From contig DAOUJL010000083.1 in NCBI GenBank assembly GCA_034422735.1, forward strand, positions 4,862 to 68,861: 64,000 nucleotides of DNA. The letters are read 5' to 3'. Shown here piece by piece: positions 58,351 through 64,000 of the stretch. The notes beneath the pieces are model-generated. The model saw only the letters and a program-made list of their open reading frames with translations, was not told where the DNA came from and made no database searches. The position numbers and the translations under genes are program-made. Every line of letters starts with the position of its first letter. The first letter of the stretch is position 1. The DNA comes from CATOSD01 sp034422735. GTDB taxonomy: Bacteria; Chloroflexota; Dehalococcoidia; Lucifugimonadales; CATOSD01.

Positions 58351-59187
58351 ATGCCAAACGCTTACGTCTCGCTCGACGCCCTGAAGGGCGCGGGCGTGCT
58401 GAACATTACCGGCGACGAGCACGACGAGCGGCTTCTCGCGGTCGCGGAGACGGCCAGCCGCGCCGTGGACCGCTACTGCAACCGCTCATTCTACGTGCTG
58501 AGCGCCGCCAGGAGCTTCGACGGCGCCGGCGGGCCGCGCCTGCTGGTGCCCGACCTCATCTGCGTGAACCGCGACGGACTGCGTACGGACGAGGACGGAG
58601 ACGGCCAGCCCGACACGGCCTGGGGAACGGGGGACTTCCGGTTGCTGCCCGGCAACGCCGACCCGGACAACGACGGCAATCCGGCGTCACGCCCCTACAC
58701 CGCCATCGAGGCCGCGGGAAACCGGACGCGCTTTCCGGCGGGGCGCGGCAGCGTGCGCGTCAGCGGCAAGTGGGGATGGTGGCGGCATCTGCGCCCCGCG
58801 GGCCGGCTGGAGTCGGCCGTCACCGGGCCCGGCGAGACCACGCTCGAGCTGTCCGAAGGCTCGGACGCGGCGGCGGGCCGGACGGTCCTGGTCGGCTCCG
58901 AGCAGATGTACGTGGAGGCGCGACGGTCGAACGCGCTGACGGTCCGGCGCGGCGTGAACGGCACGGTCAGGATGGGCCACGATGCCGGGGCGCAGGTGTC
59001 CGTGTTCGAGTACCCGCTGCCGGTGTCCGAGGCGGCGCTGACCCTCGCGGCGATCCTGTGGCGCCGGGGCAGCAGCGCGTACGATGCGCTGGACCCGGCG
59101 AGAGGCGGCTCGCCGGCGGGCATGGACCCGCTCGCGGCGCTGATGCTGGCGCCGTTCCGCAAGCGCGCGGTCGGGGTCGGCGTCTGA
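58351..59187 (+). CDS. Phage head-tail connector-like protein
   Basis: A 278-aa protein. The N-terminal half (SLDALKGAGVLNITGDEHDERLLAVAETASRAVDRYCNR) matches gp6-type head-tail connectors that bind below the portal. The C-terminal part contains VSGKWGWWRHL and a beta-rich insertion, longer than most gp6 proteins. ATG 58351 is preferred; ATG 58336 lies inside the repeat tail. It overlaps the next gene by one base (TGATG). Confidence 0.7.
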   Translation: MPNAYVSLDALKGAGVLNITGDEHDERLLAVAETASRAVDRYCNRSFYVLSAARSFDGAGGPRLLVPDLICVNRDGLRTDEDGDGQPDTAWGTGDFRLLPGNADPDNDGNPASRPYTAIEAAGNRTRFPAGRGSVRVSGKWGWWRHLRPAGRLESAVTGPGETTLELSEGSDAAAGRTVLVGSEQMYVEARRSNALTVRRGVNGTVRMGHDAGAQVSVFEYPLPVSEAALTLAAILWRRGSSAYDALDPARGGSPAGMDPLAALMLAPFRKRAVGVGV

Positions 59188-59612
59188 TGGACGGCGACGT
59201 CCTGGCCGCGCGCGACGGCCTCGCCACGCTGCTGGCCGCGGTGCCGGGTCTCTCCGTTGTCGACCACCCGGCGGACGTGGCCCCGCGGGTTCCGGCGGCG
59301 CTGGTCGCCTACGAGGGACGCGACACGGTGGAGACGCTCGGCGCGAGCGTGTCGGCGGGGCGGTTCCGGGTCACACTGCTGGTCGCCTCCGCCGACCACG
59401 GCCAGGCGTACCACACCCTGTACGGGCTGGCGTCCGCCTCGGCGTCCTCCGGCATCGAGGCCGCGGTCGCGGCAGACCCCACCTGGGGCGGCAGCGTCGA
59501 CCACGGCCGTCTCGAGTCGGTCGGCAACGTCGGGGAGCGGCGGATCGGCAGCGGACGCTACGTCGCCGCCGACTTCCACTTTCGGTACGTCAAGCGCGCG
59601 CAGGTCGATTGA
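59187..59612 (+). CDS. Phage neck/tail-completion-like protein
   Basis: A 141-aa protein following the connector, with the small alpha/beta character of head-closure or tail-completion proteins (LAARDGLATLLAAVPGLSVV; RFRVTLLVASADHGQAYHTLY). The assignment rests mostly on position. The start overlaps the previous stop by one base. Confidence 0.55.
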   Translation: MDGDVLAARDGLATLLAAVPGLSVVDHPADVAPRVPAALVAYEGRDTVETLGASVSAGRFRVTLLVASADHGQAYHTLYGLASASASSGIEAAVAADPTWGGSVDHGRLESVGNVGERRIGSGRYVAADFHFRYVKRAQVD

Positions 59613-59679
59613 CGCCCATTCGGGCGGGTTGCTATAATCGGCGCACGGTGCGGCGCGCCAGTGCCGCCACCTGCGCGGT

Positions 59680-59755
59680 GGGGATATAGCTCAACAGGGA
59701 GAGCGCGGCGTTCGCAATGCCGAGGTTGGGGGTTCGATTCCCCCTATCTCCACCA
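59680..59755 (+). tRNA. tRNA-Ala (anticodon CGC)
   Basis: A complete cloverleaf: acceptor GGGGATA/TATCTCC with the G3-U70 pair that defines alanine tRNAs, D stem GCTC/GAGC, anticodon stem CGGCG/TGCCG with loop TTCGCAA (anticodon CGC), T arm GGGGG-TTCGATT-CCCCC, and encoded A73 plus CCA. It is the probable attachment site of the integrase element that follows. Confidence 0.93.
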
Positions 59756-59870
59756 ATGGGCCCTCTCACTAACGCCTCGGTCGGCCCAAGTATCCTCGAA
59801 TCCGTAGCTAAATGGCGAGATTCTGATACCCACTACCGCCTTCGTCGTCCCTCCCTATCCCGCCACAAGT

Positions 59871-59891
59871 GTGGTAACATTCGTGGTAACA
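59871..59891 (+). repeat. Two 9-bp direct repeats upstream of the integrase
   Basis: GTGGTAACA at 59871-59879 and again at 59883-59891, spaced by 12 bp, one helical turn and a little more. Possible arm-type or regulatory sites for the integrase. Confidence 0.5.
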
Positions 59892-59914
59892 GATTGGGAC
59901 GGGAGGACACCACC

Positions 59915-61063
59915 ATGGCACTTTCGGCCACACGGGCCAGAGCTCTCAACACTCCGGGTCGACACTCCGACGGCGGCGGCCTTCACCTCTTCATCACCAA
60001 GTCTGGACGCAAGTCCTGGGTCCAACGCATCACCATAGATGGGAAAAGACGCGATATCGGCCTGGGCGGTTATCCTTCCGTTAGCCTTGCGCAGGCCCGC
60101 GACAAGGCGGCCGACAACCGATCCGCCGTCGCCGAGGGCAGGGACCCACTTGCCGAAAAGCGCGCCCCGGCAATGCCCACGTTCAGGGAGGCCGCCCACA
60201 CCGTCCACGAGGCCAACAGACCCCGCTGGCGCAACTCCAGGCACGTTGAGGCCTGGATTCAGACCCTGGAACGCCACGCCATACCTGTGCTCGGCGACGT
60301 TCCCCTGGACCGCATAGACCGCGCCGCGGTGCTGAGGGTCCTCACACCGATCTGGACGACCCGGCCGGAGACGGCGCGGCGGGTGCGCCAGAGAATGCGC
60401 ACCATCTTCAGGTGGGCGCTCGCGCACGGTTTCATGGAGTCCAACCCCGCCGGGGAGGCGATTGACGGCGCGCTCCCGCCCATGCCGAAGGTGAAAGAGC
60501 ACCTCAGGTCCCTACCCTACCAGGAGGTCGGCGATGCACTCACGACAGTCGACGCCTCCCAGGCCTCCCTGCCCGCCAGGCTGTGCTTCCGGTTCCTGGT
60601 GCTGACCGCGGCGCGGTCCGGCGAGGCCAGGGGCTGCAGGTGGGACGAGATCGACATGGAGCGTCGCGAGTGGCGGATACCGGCCAGCCGGATGAAGGCC
60701 GGCGTCGAACACCGCGTTCCCCTGAGCGAACAGGCGCTGGGGGTGCTCTCTCAGGCGAAGACCCTTCGCGACGACTCCGGCCTGGTGTTCCCATCTCCGA
60801 TGAAGCGAAAGGCGCAGATGTCGGACATGACGCTCACCAAGGTGCTGAGGTCCGTCGGTCTCTCCGAGCGCGCTACGGTGCACGGGTTTCGCAGCAGCTT
60901 CAAGAACTGGACTCTCGAGATGACCGACTCGCCGTGGGCGATCTCGGAGTCGGCGTTGGCCCACACGCTGGGCAACTCCACCGAGCAGGCCTATGCGAGG
61001 ACGGATCTGTTCCAGCGCCGCCGCTCGCTGATGCAGCAGTGGGCAGACTACCTGACCGTCTGA
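59915..61063 (+). CDS. P4-type tyrosine integrase
   Basis: A 382-aa phage-type integrase: N-terminal arm-binding DUF4102-like domain (GGGLHLFITKSGRKSWVQR, IGLGGYPSVSLAQARDKA), core-binding domain, and a catalytic domain with Arg in TAARSGEARG, His-x-x-Arg in VHGFRSSFKNW, His in AHTLGNST and Tyr in EQAYART. ATG 59915 has GGGAGGA 8 nt upstream. The gene lies 160 bp downstream of tRNA-Ala, the usual arrangement for tRNA-integrating elements, and points away from it. Confidence 0.94.
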   Translation: MALSATRARALNTPGRHSDGGGLHLFITKSGRKSWVQRITIDGKRRDIGLGGYPSVSLAQARDKAADNRSAVAEGRDPLAEKRAPAMPTFREAAHTVHEANRPRWRNSRHVEAWIQTLERHAIPVLGDVPLDRIDRAAVLRVLTPIWTTRPETARRVRQRMRTIFRWALAHGFMESNPAGEAIDGALPPMPKVKEHLRSLPYQEVGDALTTVDASQASLPARLCFRFLVLTAARSGEARGCRWDEIDMERREWRIPASRMKAGVEHRVPLSEQALGVLSQAKTLRDDSGLVFPSPMKRKAQMSDMTLTKVLRSVGLSERATVHGFRSSFKNWTLEMTDSPWAISESALAHTLGNSTEQAYARTDLFQRRRSLMQQWADYLTV

Positions 61064-61083
61064 CACAGGTCGATCCCGGAGCG

Positions 61084-61329
61084 TCAGGATGTCTCTGCAG
61101 ATTCAGTTATTGGCGGCAGCGTCTGGGTGCCTCCGGTAGTATATTCACCACCGGAATCCGGCAGCGACGCCATCCAGGCCTCGATGTCGCTTTGCCGCCA
61201 ACGAACAGCGGTGCTGCCTATTTTGACGGGTCTCGGGAATAGGCGTTCGGCGATTTTCCGATAAATTGCCGAACGGGAAAATCCCGTCATATCCTCCACT
61301 TCGCGACGTCTGAGCAGCTTTTCCGTCAT
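61084..61329 (-). CDS. AlpA-family excisionase/regulator
   Basis: An 81-aa winged-helix MerR/AlpA-like DNA-binding protein: LLRRREVEDMTGFSRSAIYRKI (helix-turn-helix), FPRPVKIGSTAVRWRQSDIEAWMASL. GAGGAGG lies 6-9 nt before the ATG. AlpA proteins regulate or assist P4-type integrases in excision; it converges with the integrase gene with 20 bp between stops. Confidence 0.9.
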   Translation of the reverse strand: MTEKLLRRREVEDMTGFSRSAIYRKIAERLFPRPVKIGSTAVRWRQSDIEAWMASLPDSGGEYTTGGTQTLPPITESAETS

Positions 61330-61593
61330 TGTTACCGCCTCCTCGTCTGAAAATTGGGGGCGTATCCGACCCCGATGGAGGAAGCGTACACGGGCTAGGA
61401 GCCCAGAAATGGGTCATTAAGTACGGAGTTTTGCAGGACAGTATATTTGAAGTGGTCCTCTGCATCCGGAACGACCAGCAAGGGGAGCTGGGACCAGCAG
61501 ACCGACATTTTGGCTGAAGTGGAGGTTCGGGCGTGTCTTAGCCACGGAGTGCGGACAGGAGTCGAAGAGAATGGCGTCAAATCTCACGGTGGC

Positions 61594-62544
61594 TCAGTCT
61601 CTGATGTCGTATTCCAGCCCCTCGCGCTCGGACAGGTCGTCCAGAGCGCTGCGTAACGTCTTCTCGAAAGACGCTTGCCAGGGACGGTTCTTCCAGATGC
61701 GTATCACAGTCTCTTCCGGAATCTCCAGCGCCTCCCCCACAATTCGGCATCCGGAAACTGACCGTGGACCGCCCTGTGCCGGAACCCCGACCCTGCGGAG
61801 GACCTCGATGACGGATTGTGCCCGAAAATCCCGAAAGACGCGGCCCAGGGTGACCGGGCGATGGGGCGCCACGGGCAGTTCCGGTGGACGCTGCCGAACT
61901 CCGAAAACGACCTCCTCAAGCCAAGGGCGGAGGGTGACGGGAAAGCCCTGTCTCGGGTCGCTGAGTGTCACGCAGGTTCGCCAGAGTGCATCGAAGTACG
62001 CCGGCCGGGTCTCGGAATCCCTGATGATGCTCAGCCAGTCAGGCCGGGACAACTCTCGACTCTGCTCGAGCAGCTGGAGTCCGATTAACTCGGTGACGAA
62101 CCTACGCTCCTGATCCCTGTCAAGCAGGACTGTTCTGGGCAGCCGAGCCAACATCGCGCCGGCTACCTGCAGACCCTCGGGGTGAGTGGGCTTGCGCCAG
62201 CTGTCCGAAGAGCCGACTTTCGGCTTCCTTCCTTTCAGCCTCCTTCGGGCGGCCCGCCGGTAGAGCTCGCTGAGTAACGAGCGTTCCGGGAAGTCCTGCC
62301 ACCATTCACTCGTCCGGGCCCTGGCCCTTTCCAGAATGGCGTCACACTCATCCCTCACGTCGCCGTCATCTAGCTCTTCGAATATGCGCTCCCACTCCTC
62401 ATCCAGCGTGGACCTGAACGTACCTTCGGGATCGGTACCCAGAGCGAACTCTTGAATGGCGTAGAGTTCGGCATCAACGATAAAGCGGACGCTGCGGTCC
62501 ATTTCAGGTGTACTTTGCATAGTGAGTTTCACTATCTGAACCAT
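61594..62544 (-). CDS. Hypothetical protein of the integrative element
   Basis: About 316 aa, family not recognised. Acidic N-terminus (RSTLDEEWERIFEELDDGDV), a basic segment (RRAARRRLKGRKPKV), and a helical C-terminal half (FRDFRAQSVIEVLRRVGVPA, EALEIPEETVIRIWKNRPW) that could be DNA-associated. Start 62544 (MVQIVKL) or 62520 (MQSTPEM) are both possible; neither has a good ribosome binding site. Confidence 0.6.
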   Translation of the reverse strand: MVQIVKLTMQSTPEMDRSVRFIVDAELYAIQEFALGTDPEGTFRSTLDEEWERIFEELDDGDVRDECDAILERARARTSEWWQDFPERSLLSELYRRAARRRLKGRKPKVGSSDSWRKPTHPEGLQVAGAMLARLPRTVLLDRDQERRFVTELIGLQLLEQSRELSRPDWLSIIRDSETRPAYFDALWRTCVTLSDPRQGFPVTLRPWLEEVVFGVRQRPPELPVAPHRPVTLGRVFRDFRAQSVIEVLRRVGVPAQGGPRSVSGCRIVGEALEIPEETVIRIWKNRPWQASFEKTLRSALDDLSEREGLEYDIRD

Positions 62545-62841
62545 CCCTTCGTCGTCACGCCGCCCGCTTCTCGCGGCCGATGCTCTGGATCGCCAGGGCC
62601 CAATCGATGTCGGGTCTCCCGAACAGGTTGCCCAGAGGCTTTGTAAAACGGCACTGGAATCGCCGAGTCTCTGCCCTTGACGAGCACGCCGAGGATAGCT
62701 CGACACTTCAGATGGCGATTGTACGCTCCCTGAACCCGGCTGCGATGTGGGGGCTGTACGGCCGCGGTTAACCCCGTTGCGCTTCCGAGTCGACCTGTCG
62801 CTCTCACCAATGGTATCAGACTCGCCTGCCGCGCAGTCCCA

Positions 62842-63183
62842 TCAGTAGGTGTCGTATTCAGGCCGTTTCGCCCGCAGGCATCGGGAGTCGACGCAACGGC
62901 GGCGCCGAGATGTTTTAGTCCTGTCCCACCTGTACCACTCGTCAGGCCAGGTCTCGAACCGACGCAACAACAGATCACAGACCTCGGGAGGCACTTGTAT
63001 CAGGCGGCTGGGAGATGTTCCCTGAGTTGAGCTATCCGCTCGATGGAGCGTACTCCCTACCGGCGCGAGAGCAGTCCTTCTGACGATGCGAACCACCAAG
63101 ACGGAGCGGCCGGAGCGTTCGCAGTGATCACCCACGGTATAGGGGATGCCGAGGCGGGCTGCCGTGTCTACACTCGCACTCAT
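62842..63183 (-). CDS. Doubtful small ORF in the mobile region
   Basis: A possible 113-aa protein (MSASVDTAARLGIPYTVGDH; RLIQVPPEVCDLLLRRFETW), basic at the C-terminus. There is no ribosome binding site. It may be the remains of a gene. Confidence 0.25.
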   Translation of the reverse strand: MSASVDTAARLGIPYTVGDHCERSGRSVLVVRIVRRTALAPVGSTLHRADSSTQGTSPSRLIQVPPEVCDLLLRRFETWPDEWYRWDRTKTSRRRRCVDSRCLRAKRPEYDTY

Positions 63184-63655
63184 GCCGGTGCAAGAGAAGC
63201 TGGACAGGGCCTGGGTGCAGATGGTGTAGCGTCGCGGACTGCAAGACCCCGGGCAGCGTTGCACCTGGTTGCCATATAAATGCAGATCGGCCCTCTCGGT
63301 GGATCGGGTCCAGAGGACTTTCGCTGAGCTTCGGCATATGAACTGAGAAAGGACCTATGGGCACCGAACCGTCGAATACGATCCAGCTGGTTTACTTCCA
63401 CTCCAGTGGCCGTCGACGTCGCGGATGCTCGTGCGGTCTACGGCCTGTACTCGCATCGCGGCGGGGCCTGGCCTGCCCGAACTAACCAGAGTGCCACGAC
63501 CGGGGCCCGCCAGAAAGAGGGCAATCTGAACCCGGTCGACGTACCGACTCGCTGCAACCAGCCCCAGTAATCGACTGTTCAGATTTGGTGAGCCAGAAAG
63601 CCAGCCAACCGGTTGAATCGATGATAGAAGCCGAGAATGAGGCCATAGAAAAGTG

Positions 63656-63697
63656 TGTATATAAAATCCGAGAGCTTGGAATAATTGTTTATATACA
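63656..63697. repeat. AT-rich inverted repeat
   Basis: TGTATATAAA (63656-63665) and TTTATATACA (63688-63697) are perfect inverted copies 22 bases apart, in a strikingly AT-rich patch. It could be an operator pair or a hairpin. Confidence 0.5.
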
Positions 63698-63923
63698 ATG
63701 TTATCGGCCTGAACATTGGAGGTCTTGTGCAAATGTGGCGGCTCTCGATCGGGCGTCGCCGGCCGCCGTGCGGGGTAGCGTAGCCCTCGAATCCCGCCCG
63801 TCGTCGCCCTCTGGCCATGAAATCCGAGGATTTAGTAACTATCTCAAAATCCTAACCCACAGATGCATAGAGTGGATTCAGGGACGAATGTAAGGTTTCT
63901 CCAACAGGACCGGGAGGAACCGC

Positions 63924-64000
63924 ATGACGCAACAAGATACGTTAGGGACCATTTGGGAAGTGCCGGACGAGCTTTGGGAAATCATCGAGCCTATCATCCT
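63924..64000 (+). mobile_element. IS5-type transposase, 5' end only
   Basis: The gene runs off the right edge after 25 codons. MTQQDTLGTIWEVPDELWEI followed by IEPIIL matches the start of DUF4096/IS5-family transposases (W-x-x-P-D-E-L-W). GGGAGGA lies 5-7 nt before the ATG. The left terminal inverted repeat should lie between about 63840 and 63920 but cannot be fixed without its right partner. Confidence 0.75.

Larger units (their letters stand above)
62545..63923. other. About 1.4 kb without a secure gene
   Basis: Short and unconvincing ORFs on both strands, one AT-rich inverted repeat, and lower GC than the chromosome average. Possibly decayed mobile DNA. Confidence 0.4.

Noticed and set aside
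63585..63893. A 102-aa plus-strand ORF in the mobile region
   Set aside because: No ribosome binding site, mixed composition, and it spans the AT-rich inverted repeat.
1..64000. CRISPR arrays, rRNA genes and further tRNAs
   Set aside because: No regularly spaced direct repeats with unique spacers and no rRNA signatures were found; only one tRNA cloverleaf was recognised.

Overview
The window is about 64 kb of GC-rich DNA (mostly low-to-mid 60s percent GC by eye) from a bacterium. Gene content and style suggest a Chloroflexota lineage of the Dehalococcoidia/SAR202 type: tandem class III CoA-transferases, several amidohydrolases, an amidase next to a VOC protein, long Thr-Pro-rich surface proteins, clan AA retropepsin-like peptidases, and frequent GTG/TTG starts. 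This placement is inference, because no rRNA or marker tree was available.

Region by region. 1-8.8 kb is housekeeping: a 5'-truncated GSAM-like aminotransferase, a metallo-beta-lactamase-fold protein, mtaB, fabF, recJ, a small gene coupled to a retropepsin-like peptidase, and lgt. 9.0-12.4 kb is a lower-GC pair, a secreted metzincin-like protein and a lipoprotein. 13.3-19.0 kb holds xerD, a small membrane protein, uvrC and an SPFH/NfeD pair. 19.1-22.5 kb holds a PIN/antitoxin pair, glycerate kinase and an arylsulfotransferase-like protein. 22.6-28.2 kb is an accessory island: an SF1 helicase-nuclease fusion, a DUF433/DUF5615 toxin-antitoxin pair, and an inositol-phosphate synthase fused to a DNA-binding domain. 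Its units are separated by copies of an amidase 3' end, whose intact version follows at 28.3 kb. 28.3-37.2 kb is one minus-strand run: amidase, VOC, methyltransferase, serine hydrolase, D-aminoacylase, leuB and two CoA-transferases. 37.5-41.4 kb has hicBA, a CAP-domain surface protein and a Phd/VapC pair. 41.6-48.1 kb has leuS under a T-box leader and a CydDC-like fused ABC exporter. 48.6-55.9 kb is a minus-strand mix of DUF336, an inactivated retropepsin, a dihydropyrimidinase, DUF1643, a tartrate/malate-type dehydrogenase, a P-loop kinase, a retropepsin, a Nudix hydrolase and a DUF4349/PKD lipoprotein. 56.1-59.6 kb is an HK97-type capsid operon without terminase or portal. 59.7-64 kb is a mobile element: tRNA-Ala(CGC), P4-type integrase, AlpA regulator, an unknown gene, and the start of an IS transposase at the right edge.

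Main points of interest: (1) the HTH-Ino1 fusion, with a perfect 19-bp palindrome in the promoter spacer and an ATG 7 nt after the -10 box; (2) three amidase tails delimiting accessory cassettes; (3) the protease-capsid fusion with a strong internal ribosome binding site; (4) a dispersed palindromic repeat that supplies coding sequence to leuS and the C-terminus of a kinase, the leuS copy having its stop TAG changed to CAG; (5) the helicase-nuclease fusion as a defence candidate; and (6) several catalytic motifs that have lost key residues.
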